Below, in pieces: positions 28,229-37,493 of a DNA stretch of 64,000 bases; position 1 is the stretch's first letter, and the number at the start of each line of letters is the position of its first letter. Where the stretch lies: contig CALHCF010000017.1 of NCBI GenBank assembly GCA_937930635.1, positions 82,724 through 146,723 of the forward strand, given 5' to 3'. A program made the translations under genes and the position numbers. The stretch comes from an uncultured Rhizobiaceae group bacterium. Lineage in GTDB: Bacteria > Pseudomonadota > Alphaproteobacteria > Rhizobiales > Rhizobiaceae. The notes under the pieces were generated by a model. It was not told the origin of the DNA and searched no databases. It saw only the letters and a list, made by a program, of their open reading frames with translations.

Positions 28229-30703
28229 TTAGAAAAGACCACCTGCCCCGCTTTTGGCAGCACTTTTGGCGGCTTTGGTTGCGCGAAGCTTACCGCGCAG
28301 AATTTCAGATTCAAACCCAATGATTGAACTGCGATTGGGTGGTTTGGTCCCCGGTTTGAACGCTTCCATAATCACGCCCGATTTTCCGGCCTTTGCCAGC
28401 AATCCCGTCTTCGCGTTGATGGGATAAAGCTTGATGCCTTCTGGAACACGAAAATCAATAGCGGCAGTTTCGGTCAGAGCAGACTTCATGAACTCGGCAA
28501 AAATTGGCGCAGCAAGCCCGCCCCCTGTATTGCCTTTACCCATGGGCTCCGGGCGGTCGTAGCCAACAAAAACGCCAACGACGAGGTCCGGAGAATACCC
28601 CACGAACCAGGCATCCTTTTCCTCGTTGGTTGTGCCGGTCTTGCCAGCAATCGGCACACCAAGACCAGCAACCACCTTGGCGGTACCCCGTTGCACAACA
28701 CCTTCCATCATCGACGTAACCTGATAGGCCGTCATCGGATCAAGAACCTGATCACGATTGTCGATCAGCACAGGCTCTTCCTGCTGAATCCAGCCGTTGG
28801 ACTGGCAATCCTCACAGATACGCTCGTCGTGCTTGTAGATAGTCTTGCCATAGCGGTCCTGAATACGGTCAATCATGGAGGGATTGATGCGTTTTCCACC
28901 ATTGGCCAATACAGAATAAGCGCTAACCATGCGCAAAACGGTGGTTTCCCGTGACCCCAGAGAGGACGCAAGCCCGGCAATCGGCTTGTCATAGATACCG
29001 AACCGCTTGGCGTATTCAGCAATCAGCGGCATGCCCATATCGTTAGCCAGGCGCACCGTCATCAGATTACGGGATTTTTCGATACCAAGACGCAAGGTTG
29101 ACGGCCCTGCATAGCCACCGCCGTAGTTCTTCGGCTCCCAGATACCCAGCGTTCCGCCCTGATCCTTTTTGAAAGGACCATCCAACACGACAGACGACGG
29201 CGTGTAACCGTTATCAAGTGCGGCTGCATAAACAAAAGGCTTAAATGATGATCCCGGCTGCCGTTTGGCCTGAGTGGCACGATTGAACTGCGACTCATCG
29301 AAAGAAAAACCGCCAATCATCGCCAACACACGTCCGGTGTGGGGATCCATTGCAACCAGCGCCCCTGATACCTCCGGCACTTGCTCAAGCTTGTAACCGC
29401 TCTCCTGACGCGACACGTGAATAACATCGCCGGGTTGCAGCAGTTCGGTCATATCCTTGATCTTTTTAGAGCGACGGTCCTTGCGCGATTCCTTGATCGT
29501 GACACGTTGAGCCCACGGAGCATCCTTAAGGCTGATCGTAGCTTCCTCGCGTTCGTCAGAAATCGCACGGCTCGGCAAAAGCTTTGGTTTAAGGCCAATC
29601 CTTGCCGCATCCTCGCCAACTTCCAGAACAACGGCCTGCTGCCAGTCATCCACATCGTTAAGCTGTTTGACCTCCGACAGGGTCTTTCCCCAATCGCCTT
29701 CCAGCGAAATTTTCTGAAAGGCCCCGTGATACCCTTTGGAGCGATCAAATTTCATCAGTCCCGAAATCAGTGACTTGCGGGCGAGTTTCTGCATTTTCGG
29801 GTCAAGGGTAGTGCGGATCGACAATCCGCCTTCGTAGAGCTGGTCGACGCCATAACGTTCGATAATCTCGCGACGCACTTCTTCAGAGAAATATTCAGAC
29901 GCACTGAGATAAGACCCCTGTTTGCGCGCCACCACACCAAGTGTCGTTTTCTTGGCCTCTTCGCCATCCTTCAGTGTGACATATCCATTGGCGACCATGC
30001 GGTCGATCACCCAGTTGCGGCGCTCCAGCGCCTGCTCGGTGCGGCGGTATGGATGGTAGTTGTTGGGACCTTTGGGAAGGGCTGCCAGATAGGCGGCTTC
30101 ATGTATTTCGAGATCACCAACAGTCTTGTCAAAATAGGCCAGCGAGGCCCCTGCCACACCATAGGACCCCAACCCCAGAAAAATCTCGTTGAGATAGAGT
30201 TCCAGGATTTTATCCTTGGAATAGGCTTCTTCCATGCGCAGCGAGAGAATAGCTTCCTTGATCTTGCGGTCGGCTGTCCGGTCACTGGTCAGGAGGAAGT
30301 TCTTAGCCACCTGCTGCGTGATCGTTGACGCACCACGGGCGCGGGTGCCCCGTCCACTGAGTTTTGATTCTCCAAAATCGTAGGCGGCCTTGGCAAGCGC
30401 ACCGAAATCGATCCCGATATGCTTGTAAAAATTCTTATCCTCGGCAGAAATGAAAGCCTGCTTCAACCGGGCGGGAATGGCCTGAATTGGCAAATAAAGC
30501 CGCCGCTCACGGGCATATTCCGCCATCAGCTGACCGTCTGAGGCATGTATCCGGGTTGTTACGGGTGGCTCGTAGCGGTTCAACACCTCGTAGTCGGGGA
30601 TATCTTTCTTGAGTTTATCCACATAGAGCATCACGCCGCCCAAAACGAGAAGCAAAAGCACTGTTCCGATACCAAAGAGATAGCCGAAGAGCCTCAAAAA
30701 CAT
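28229..30703 (-). CDS. mrcA: Penicillin-binding protein 1A (bifunctional class A)
   Basis: An 824-residue inner-membrane peptidoglycan synthase. One N-terminal transmembrane helix (LFGIGTVLLLLVLGGVMLYV) is followed by the GT51 glycosyltransferase domain with ISAEDKNFYKHIGIDFGAL and GASTITQQVAKNFLL. An OB-like insert precedes the transpeptidase, whose active-site SxxK is in PGSSFKPFVYAAAL and whose KTG motif is in AGKTGTTNEEKDAWFVGY. It polymerises glycan strands and cross-links peptides. In Agrobacterium PBP1a is needed for polar growth, which makes its presence near a GPR-like gene noteworthy, although they are 13 kb apart. The amidase gene lies just upstream on the same strand. Confidence 0.95.
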   Translation of the reverse strand: MFLRLFGYLFGIGTVLLLLVLGGVMLYVDKLKKDIPDYEVLNRYEPPVTTRIHASDGQLMAEYARERRLYLPIQAIPARLKQAFISAEDKNFYKHIGIDFGALAKAAYDFGESKLSGRGTRARGASTITQQVAKNFLLTSDRTADRKIKEAILSLRMEEAYSKDKILELYLNEIFLGLGSYGVAGASLAYFDKTVGDLEIHEAAYLAALPKGPNNYHPYRRTEQALERRNWVIDRMVANGYVTLKDGEEAKKTTLGVVARKQGSYLSASEYFSEEVRREIIERYGVDQLYEGGLSIRTTLDPKMQKLARKSLISGLMKFDRSKGYHGAFQKISLEGDWGKTLSEVKQLNDVDDWQQAVVLEVGEDAARIGLKPKLLPSRAISDEREEATISLKDAPWAQRVTIKESRKDRRSKKIKDMTELLQPGDVIHVSRQESGYKLEQVPEVSGALVAMDPHTGRVLAMIGGFSFDESQFNRATQAKRQPGSSFKPFVYAAALDNGYTPSSVVLDGPFKKDQGGTLGIWEPKNYGGGYAGPSTLRLGIEKSRNLMTVRLANDMGMPLIAEYAKRFGIYDKPIAGLASSLGSRETTVLRMVSAYSVLANGGKRINPSMIDRIQDRYGKTIYKHDERICEDCQSNGWIQQEEPVLIDNRDQVLDPMTAYQVTSMMEGVVQRGTAKVVAGLGVPIAGKTGTTNEEKDAWFVGYSPDLVVGVFVGYDRPEPMGKGNTGGGLAAPIFAEFMKSALTETAAIDFRVPEGIKLYPINAKTGLLAKAGKSGVIMEAFKPGTKPPNRSSIIGFESEILRGKLRATKAAKSAAKSGAGGLF

Positions 30704-30867
30704 GAGATTTAACTTTCAGTCATTTCAGAGCGCTGCCCCTTGCCGCGCTTTTTTCTGGTTGTTACCCGAAATTGAGGGGTCAGTGTGACTTGTTTACGCA
30801 AGGTTAAAAAATGATCCCTGTGCGTGACAAATTAAACACAATTCGGGGGTGGCGTTTCTAACTGTTC

Positions 30868-32130
30868 TCATTGACCCGCAAGTCTGGCTCTAAAGAAACT
30901 CTCAATAGCCTCTTTCGTTCTCAGAACCGCCTTTGCCTGCCAGTCCTCCGAACGCATCAACTGTTCGTCTTCGCGGTTAGACAGGTACCCTAGTTCCAAA
31001 AGAACAGAGGGTATTTCGGGTGCCTTGAGCACAAAAAAATCAGCTGAACGATGCGGATTTCGAATCAGGCGGATATCGTTTTTCATCTTTTGCACTATAA
31101 GGGAGGCGAACTTAATGGAAAATTTCTCCGTTTCGCGCCGGGTCAGGTCGATGAGAATATCCGTCACTTCCGTTTCAATCTTTGGCAACGAGAGGCCGGC
31201 AACCAGATTGGCCCTGTTTTGTTTGCGGGCAAGGGCATTTGACAGGTCGTCCGACCCCTCCTCAGAAAGGGTATAGACCGTCGCCCCTCGGATATCGCGC
31301 TGGCGCAGCGAGTCGGCATGAACCGAAATCAGAAGGTCCGCCTTGGCTTTCCTGGCCAAAGCAACACGATCCTCCAGCGCAACAAAAGTATCTTCATCAC
31401 GACTCAAAATCACCTCAAATGCAGGGTTTACCTGCATCGCCGTCCGCAGTTTTTTAGCAAAGTTGAGAGTGATCCGTTTTTCGGCGGTGCCATCAAGCCC
31501 GGTTGCCCCACCATCGACACCACCATGACCGGCATCCACAAAGATTGTGAATTTGCGGTTGCTTGGTTCCTTCGCCTTTGTCTTTGACTTTTGTGCTTCG
31601 GGCTTGTCGGGTTTCGCCGCAGTCACCTGCTGTATCACGCGCGCGTTGGCTGCAAATTCGGCACTGCTGGTCGCGACCAGATCAACGATCAGGCGGTGCC
31701 GTTTTTCGGCTTCAATCTCGCGCAAAGTCTCGTTTTCCACCAGGACCGGCTTTGCCAGCTGCATCACGATCCGTGATTTCCCGGCCGCAATCGTTCCGTA
31801 TCGTAGATCCGAGACAATTGACTTTGGCAAACGCCTGGCCTCGCCATCGAGACTGAAAACAGTTTGCGACAAGTCGACGATAATTCGGCGTGGATCCGTC
31901 AGAAGATAGACATCATGCGTAACGGGTTGGTTGAAATCGACAATCAGGCGCGCCCGATTCCCGTCTCCGACCACGCGCGCGGCGAACGCTATCGCCGGTT
32001 GCGCGGCGGTATCCTGGGCAAATGCAGTCTCAAAGTTCTGGACAGAAAGCAAAAACACCAACGCGAAGATGAAACTGATTCTCTTCCTCACTTGATCAGA
32101 ACTCCTGAAGGTTGAAACGATTTTCTGCAT
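30868..32130 (-). CDS. amiC: N-acetylmuramoyl-L-alanine amidase with AMIN domain
   Basis: A 420-residue periplasmic cell-wall hydrolase. A signal peptide (FIFALVFLLSVQNFETAFAQ) is followed by an AMIN domain at about 45 to 155 (RARLIVDFNQPVTHDVYLL), which targets such enzymes to the septum, and an Amidase_3 catalytic domain from about 190. Zinc ligands are seen in FVDAGHGGVDGGATG and LISVHADS, with the C-terminal glutamate in PSVLLELGYLSNREDE. It cleaves peptide stems from glycan for daughter-cell separation. PBP1A is encoded 164 bases downstream in the same direction, so the two may share a transcript. Confidence 0.93.
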   Translation of the reverse strand: MQKIVSTFRSSDQVRKRISFIFALVFLLSVQNFETAFAQDTAAQPAIAFAARVVGDGNRARLIVDFNQPVTHDVYLLTDPRRIIVDLSQTVFSLDGEARRLPKSIVSDLRYGTIAAGKSRIVMQLAKPVLVENETLREIEAEKRHRLIVDLVATSSAEFAANARVIQQVTAAKPDKPEAQKSKTKAKEPSNRKFTIFVDAGHGGVDGGATGLDGTAEKRITLNFAKKLRTAMQVNPAFEVILSRDEDTFVALEDRVALARKAKADLLISVHADSLRQRDIRGATVYTLSEEGSDDLSNALARKQNRANLVAGLSLPKIETEVTDILIDLTRRETEKFSIKFASLIVQKMKNDIRLIRNPHRSADFFVLKAPEIPSVLLELGYLSNREDEQLMRSEDWQAKAVLRTKEAIESFFRARLAGQ

Positions 32131-32939
32131 TGTACCAACAATGAAACAGCCACCACAGATCAGTAACTTGTAACGAAATTATGGTTAATGCGCGGTAACG
32201 ATTGGGCGATGGCGAGGTTTTGTATGACTTCAAAAATCAATAAAGCCGTCCGCTTGCCAATTAGGCGCTTGTGTTTCTGTCTGCACGGGCCTAAATCGAT
32301 TATGCGGTATATTTTACTGAACTGTCTGAACCGGATAGAGGGAGCGGTATTCAGGTTAAGCATCGACCAAGGCAACACTGGGCAATCTGCTCAGGATCAC
32401 AAATCAATGCCTTCAGATCGTTAGATCTTATCAAAAGATGCTGACCCGAAATCTCACCTTGCCGGATCATTATCAAAGACGCTCAGTTCATACCGGAAAT
32501 TCAGATTTGCAGTTCGCCCGCAATTAAGGACGGTTGGGAACTGCGATGTAACAGCCCTCTTCAGGACAAAGTTGCAGGGCGCATGGACCAACAGGTCCAT
32601 TTTCGCTGTTCGAATGTGACCTTAGCGGTCGCGCTAGATTTATTAAGGCCAAGACTGAGCAATTGATAGTACAGGCAACAGGACAGGACGAAACCAACAA
32701 CGCATGGAGATCGCCTTCGCGACCATGCGTAAATTCGTCTGAATCCGGTCCATGCAGACCGGTTCCCCGCCACATTCCAGAGACTATGCGGACTTTTTCT
32801 GCGTTCACTCTCATAAATCGATTGCCAGCCCAACAAACCAGCACTCCCAAACATACGCCTTTAGGAACGCTGTCTCGCCCCTCGTGGTCCGGCAGATTCA
32901 ATAAGGAGTATTTGTCTGGAGCTGCGGAAAGACAAACCC
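32131..32939 (+). other. Long structured intergenic region, probable rne 5' leader
   Basis: An 809-base region between the divergent amiC and rne genes without a convincing ORF. Its 3' half is rich in perfect hairpins on the rne sense strand: ATGGACC/GGTCCAT with a four-base loop (32583 to 32600), CGCATGG ... TCGC-CTTC-GCGA ... CCATGCG (32701 to 32729), and CCGGTC/GACCGG (32745 to 32762). GCCCT/AGGGC arms flank a further loop near 32554 to 32580. ATGGTTAA at 32181 lies about 50 bases upstream of amiC. E. coli rne mRNA has a long hairpin-rich leader used for autoregulation, so a similar role is likely here. Confidence 0.55.
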
Positions 32940-35900
32940 ATGGCAAACAACAAAATGCTAATCGACGCGGCCCACCCGGAAGAAACCCGGGTTGCAATGG
33001 TCCGCGGAAACCGCATTGACGAATTCGACTTTGAATCAGAACACAAAACCCAACTTCGCGGCAATATCTACCTCGCCAAAGTAACTCGTGTTGAACCTTC
33101 CCTGCAGGCCGCCTTTGTCGACTATGGCGGAAACCGGCACGGTTTTCTCGCTTTCAGCGAAATTCACCCGGACTATTATCAAATTCCGGTCGCTGATCGT
33201 CAGGCTCTGATCGAAGCCGAAGCCGAAGATGCGCGCGCTGCAGCCCGCGAAGAAGACGACGATGAGGCATCAAGCGATCTCGATGCGGTCTCTCAACAAG
33301 ACGAAGATGACGCGCCTGCAAAACCTGCACGCAACAAGCGTTCTCGTCGCCGTGGTGGCAAAAAAGCAGCCGAAGCGGCGGAAACCAATGCCGATGACGC
33401 TGAAGTCGCATCTGCTGATGACGATGTTGAATCGCCCAAAACTGCGGCAACCGAATCACCGCAGGACGATGATGTTGCTCTCGCAGCCGACGCAGAAGGC
33501 GAAGAGGATGATGACGATGCCGATACGATAGCGGCGGAAAACGACGGCGATGATGTTGTGTCGGAACCTGTCGAAACACCGGAGCCGGTCAAAAAGACAC
33601 GCCGCAAAACCTCCCGCAAGAAAAAAGACGAGGCAAAAACCAACAGCACAGAGGGCGAAGCTGCGCCTGAAACTGAGGATAGTAAGGCGGAAGCGGCAGA
33701 CAGCGAGGGCGAAGCAGAAAAGCCCGCAAAGAAAACGCGCCGCAGAACGTCACGTAAGAAAAAGGATGCTCCTGAGGCCGAAATTGAAGCGGAAGCTGAA
33801 AGCGCACCAGAATCCAGCACCGATTCGACGGAAGAAAAACCGAAAAAGACGCGCCGCAGAACATCACGAAAGAAAAAGTCGGAAGACACCGATACAAAAG
33901 CCGCCGACACTGAGGTTTCAACCGACGGGGAAGCAGATGCAGCGTCGGAAGAGCCTGATAGTGAGACAAAACCCGCTGAAGAAAGCGGTCGCAAGCCCCG
34001 GTCTCGTCGTTCAAAGCGCAAAAGTGCAAAACCGGCAGACGATAATGGTGATGACGGCGATACCGCTGTTGAGGATCTGGGGTCAGAGGATGCTCTTGAA
34101 GAGGTTCCAGCCCGTCGCACAAGCCGGCGCCACTACAAGATTCAGGAAGTTATCAAACGCCGCCAGATCCTGCTTGTGCAGGTTGTAAAGGAAGAACGCG
34201 GCAACAAAGGCGCGGCGCTCACAACCTATCTGTCACTGGCCGGGCGCTATTCCGTCCTCATGCCCAACACAGCACGTGGTGGTGGCATTTCCCGCAAGAT
34301 TACCAACGCTGCCGACAGAAAACGGTTGAAGGCGGTGGCATCATCGCTGGAAGTGCCCCAGGGAATGGGAGTTATCCTGCGAACCGCTGGTGCATCCAGA
34401 AAACCGGAGGACATTCAACGAGACTTCGAATATCTCATGCGTCTTTGGGAAAACGTGCGCACGCTGACGCTTGAATCGACCGCCCCCTGCCTGGTGTATG
34501 AAGAAGGCAATCTGATCAAACGGTCCATCCGTGACCTTTATGACAAGGATACGGGTGAGATACTGGTGGCTGGCGAGGCCGGATACCGTGAAGCCAAAGA
34601 CTTCATGACCATGTTGATGCCCAATCATGCCAAGAACGTGAAGCTCTACAAGGATCGTATCCCAATGTTTGCCCGTATGGGCGTCGAGGCGCAGCTGGAT
34701 GCCATGCTGCAACCTCAGGTGACGCTGAAATCAGGCGGATATCTGGTCATAAACCAGACCGAAGCCCTGGTGGCCATCGATGTGAACTCCGGTCGTTCAA
34801 CACGACAGCATTCTATCGAGGAAACAGCGACGCAGACCAACCTGGAGGCTGCCGATGAGGTGGCCCGTCAGTTGCGGCTGCGAGACCTTGCGGGTCTGAT
34901 TGTCATCGACTTCATCGACATGGAAGACAAGCGCAACAACCGCGCCGTTGAAAAGCGTCTGAAAGAAGCTTTGAAAAGCGACCGGGCCCGTATTCAGGTC
35001 GGACGTATCTCTCATTTCGGCCTGATGGAGATGTCGAGACAGCGCATCCGGGCGAGCGTTCTGGAATCAACGACGCAGGTCTGCCCGACGTGTGAAGGGC
35101 TTGGCCATGTGCGCGCTTCATCTTCTGTCGTGCTGCAGGTACTGCGTTCAATCGAGGAACATCTCAACCGCAATTCACGCAACAACCTGACGGTCAAGGT
35201 CAGTTCATCAACCTCGATTTATATGCTCAACAACAAACGCGAAACCTTGAGCGATCTTGAAAGCAGGTTTGGCGTTGCCTTGACAATCGAGGTGGATGAC
35301 ACCCTTGGCACCACGCCATGCACAATCGAACGGGGCGAAGCCTCCCGCAAAAAACCTGCTCTGGAAACTGCTGTTCAACCTGACACCATATTCCAGGATG
35401 AGGACGAAGGTGCCGAACAGCCTGATCAAAAGCCTGACGATGGGAATGAGGGCAATGAAGGCAGTGGCGATGGACGCAAACGCCGTCGCCGTCGTCGCCG
35501 CAAACGCGGCAGCGGCTCAGACAAAGATGCAGGCAATGGCGAAGCCAACCAGGCCACGGATGACAGCGCCTCACAAGAGGCTCAGTCCATAGCCGAAGAG
35601 GGTAATGCGTCGAGTGAGACTGCGCCTGCATCCGATACTGAGGATCCGCAACCTGATGCGGAAACGGAGAAAAAACCGCGCCGGCGTTCACGCCGCACAA
35701 AGGCCAAGGCAGATGAGGCGCAACCCGATGCTGGTGAAGCTCAGGGTGAAGAGACTGACCCGGCTGACGTCGCAGACGAAAAGCCAAAACGCCGTACAAG
35801 CCGGTCGCGAAAGAAAAAAGAAGAGCCTGTGGCGGAAGAAGTCGCAGCCGCCGCTGTGCCCTCGCAGACGACCGCGGAACCTGCAGACTCCGCAGAACCT

Positions 35901-36062
35901 TCCAAACCGAAGCGCCGAACGACCCGCCGCAAATCCGAGCCTGCTGAGGCTGCCGCCGAACAGCACGAGGAAACTGTTTCTGCAGTCGCGACAGCAGAAA
36001 CAGAAGATGCGACCCCGGAACCGACAAAGCGTCAGGGCTGGTGGAAGCGTAAGTTTTTCTAG
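32940..36062 (+). CDS. rne: Ribonuclease E
   Basis: A 1040-residue endoribonuclease that starts mRNA decay and processes rRNA and tRNA. The S1 domain opens at RGNIYLAKVTRVEPSLQAAF, is interrupted at about 95 by some 300 acidic and basic low-complexity residues, and resumes at YKIQEVIKRRQILLVQVVKEE. The catalytic core includes LVAIDVNSGRSTRQHS with the metal aspartate near 613, and the zinc link is CPTCEGLGH near 714. The C-terminal tail from about 800 is disordered, with basic patches (RKRRRRRRRKRGSG) for RNA and degradosome partners. KKTRRxTSRKKK recurs three times in the S1 insertion. Insertions of this kind are usual in Rhizobiales. GGAAAGA before the ATG is the likely ribosome binding site. 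Confidence 0.96.
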   Translation: MANNKMLIDAAHPEETRVAMVRGNRIDEFDFESEHKTQLRGNIYLAKVTRVEPSLQAAFVDYGGNRHGFLAFSEIHPDYYQIPVADRQALIEAEAEDARAAAREEDDDEASSDLDAVSQQDEDDAPAKPARNKRSRRRGGKKAAEAAETNADDAEVASADDDVESPKTAATESPQDDDVALAADAEGEEDDDDADTIAAENDGDDVVSEPVETPEPVKKTRRKTSRKKKDEAKTNSTEGEAAPETEDSKAEAADSEGEAEKPAKKTRRRTSRKKKDAPEAEIEAEAESAPESSTDSTEEKPKKTRRRTSRKKKSEDTDTKAADTEVSTDGEADAASEEPDSETKPAEESGRKPRSRRSKRKSAKPADDNGDDGDTAVEDLGSEDALEEVPARRTSRRHYKIQEVIKRRQILLVQVVKEERGNKGAALTTYLSLAGRYSVLMPNTARGGGISRKITNAADRKRLKAVASSLEVPQGMGVILRTAGASRKPEDIQRDFEYLMRLWENVRTLTLESTAPCLVYEEGNLIKRSIRDLYDKDTGEILVAGEAGYREAKDFMTMLMPNHAKNVKLYKDRIPMFARMGVEAQLDAMLQPQVTLKSGGYLVINQTEALVAIDVNSGRSTRQHSIEETATQTNLEAADEVARQLRLRDLAGLIVIDFIDMEDKRNNRAVEKRLKEALKSDRARIQVGRISHFGLMEMSRQRIRASVLESTTQVCPTCEGLGHVRASSSVVLQVLRSIEEHLNRNSRNNLTVKVSSSTSIYMLNNKRETLSDLESRFGVALTIEVDDTLGTTPCTIERGEASRKKPALETAVQPDTIFQDEDEGAEQPDQKPDDGNEGNEGSGDGRKRRRRRRRKRGSGSDKDAGNGEANQATDDSASQEAQSIAEEGNASSETAPASDTEDPQPDAETEKKPRRRSRRTKAKADEAQPDAGEAQGEETDPADVADEKPKRRTSRSRKKKEEPVAEEVAAAAVPSQTTAEPADSAEPSKPKRRTTRRKSEPAEAAAEQHEETVSAVATAETEDATPEPTKRQGWWKRKFF

Positions 36063-36070
36063 TCAGCTTT

Positions 36071-36110
36071 TTGGGCTGGGCCTGCAATCAGCGGGCCCGG
36101 CCCAAGTTTT
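36071..36110 (+). terminator. Intrinsic terminator after rne
   Basis: TTGGGCTGGGCC and GGCCCGGCCCAA form a 12-base-pair stem with one G-T pair and an 11-base loop, followed by GTTTT on the plus strand. It begins nine bases after the rne stop codon. Confidence 0.8.
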
Positions 36111-36200
36111 GCTGGCCAGGCTCATGCGATGACGCCAAAAGGCCGGTTATTTTTCAAATATGCGCGCTCAACGGACGCTTGATGCCTGGACATCAGGGCA

Positions 36201-36272
36201 AATGAAAAACGGGTGGCCTCCCCCCGGATAGCCACCCGTTGAACCTCCCGTACGCAAAACCAGTCGGGAGGT
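36201..36272 (-). terminator. Double hairpin terminator after the duplicated-domain gene
   Basis: On the minus strand an eight-base-pair hairpin (ACCTCCCG/CGGGAGGT, 36243 to 36272) comes first after the stop codon, then a perfect ten-base-pair hairpin (AACGGGTGGC/GCCACCCGTT, 36208 to 36240) ending in a run of five T. The second is a good intrinsic terminator; the first may protect the 3' end. Confidence 0.78.
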
Positions 36273-36286
36273 AACTCGATTTTTGA

Positions 36287-37273
36287 TCAGGCTGCGGCGA
36301 TCAACTCGCGCAGGTCCGGGTGAAGGTTGCTGGATTCATCGCGCAAAAAGCGGATCAACGCTTTTTCATTGTCGTGAAACGTGCCATCGCGTCCGATACG
36401 CTCTACCACCCATCCAGCTTCATCGGCGGTAACAATCTCTGCAACGCGCCATGCGTCCTGCATGACGGCGGTATCGCGCTTGAATGCGTCTTCCACCACT
36501 TTATGCGGGGACAGAGCCATCTTGTAGATACTGCGCAGCATGTCGACCAAACCATCAACCGGGCTTGATGAATTTGTGTCTGCGGAGAATGGGTCTAGCG
36601 ACGACCGGCGTTCGGGAACCGCACCTCCCGTTGTTGCCAGGAGATAGTTGGCAACACCTTTGACAAACAGCTGCGACCATGTCGGATCGTTTTCATTCTG
36701 TTTTGTCTTGTCATTAAGATCAAAAAGAAACTCTGCTTCAGCGCGTGTCACGGCCATTCCGCCATCACCACCAAAAGCAAACATGACACGACGAATGAGG
36801 TCGACATCAAAGCGGCAGATAACCTGCTGGTCACCGGCACGAAGAGCTGCAACCGGTCCCTGATTGTTCAAAACCGCTTCGGCAACCTGATCCAGAACAA
36901 ACCGGACCAGTTTCTGGGGCGAGGATTTGGCAGCCTCAAGCACCTGAACCACCATTTCAAACCGTTCAGCGCTGTCGATCAGACCCTGGCGGGCGATACA
37001 AGCCATGAGCCAATTGGCGTTGTCCTCATTGATCTCACCGGTGGGCTCAGTTTGGTGAACAATATGATTGACCAGCGCCTCAGAAAAAAACTGCCCCCAT
37101 TCGCGGCATTTATCCTGGACAGCCGCATCAAGAGCCAGCAAGGCCTCGGCTTCGCTGCGGTCAATCTTGTCATTATTGTAGAAATCCCTGCGCAACATAA
37201 GGACATCGTCGGCTGAAATACGACTGTTTTGCGCCATTGAATGCAATGGTTCTTCCAACTTCAAATCACCCAT
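36287..37273 (-). CDS. Unknown protein with internal duplication
   Basis: A 328-residue soluble protein with no signal peptide or transmembrane segment. Two similar halves can be seen: ISADDVLMLRRDFYNNDKIDRSEAEALLALD followed by WGQFFSEALVNHIV, and VDLIRRVMFAFGGDGGMAVTRAEAEFLFDLN followed by WSQLFVKGVANYLL. A third shorter unit, AGWVVERIGRDGTFHDNEKALIRFL, ends the protein and resembles NWLMACIARQGLIDSAERFEMVVQVL of the first half. I recall similar unannotated proteins in other alphaproteobacteria but know no function. It stands alone, divergent from adhC with 220 bases between, and has its own double-hairpin terminator. Confidence 0.8.
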   Translation of the reverse strand: MGDLKLEEPLHSMAQNSRISADDVLMLRRDFYNNDKIDRSEAEALLALDAAVQDKCREWGQFFSEALVNHIVHQTEPTGEINEDNANWLMACIARQGLIDSAERFEMVVQVLEAAKSSPQKLVRFVLDQVAEAVLNNQGPVAALRAGDQQVICRFDVDLIRRVMFAFGGDGGMAVTRAEAEFLFDLNDKTKQNENDPTWSQLFVKGVANYLLATTGGAVPERRSSLDPFSADTNSSSPVDGLVDMLRSIYKMALSPHKVVEDAFKRDTAVMQDAWRVAEIVTADEAGWVVERIGRDGTFHDNEKALIRFLRDESSNLHPDLRELIAAA

Positions 37274-37493
37274 TTGAACCCACTCCCAAAAATTCGCTCA
37301 CGCAAATCTAGTTCAAGAGGGTTGAAAATGTACGAACGCCGTCAGTTAACCTTGTGTAAACCAAAGTTGGGCGGTTTTTGGTGAGGCATACTCGCTTTTC
37401 CCCTTGCCTTCCGGCCTTGTGACTTGCAGATTTCGACAATAGGGAATCTACAACCGCCGTCCCATGGAGCGGCTTACAACTGGGGTAGCTCAA

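Noticed and set aside
32524-32997. 157-codon antisense ORF in the rne leader
   Set aside because: Overlaps the rne start, has no clear start signal and no recognisable sequence; the DNA is better explained as a structured leader.
33293-34120. 275-codon antisense Ser/Ala-rich ORF over rne
   Set aside because: A mirror of the Glu/Asp/Ala codons in the RNase E low-complexity insertion; composition artefact.
35227-36087. 286-codon antisense ORF over the rne 3' end
   Set aside because: Runs over the catalytic core and tail of RNase E; no ribosome binding site or recognisable domain.
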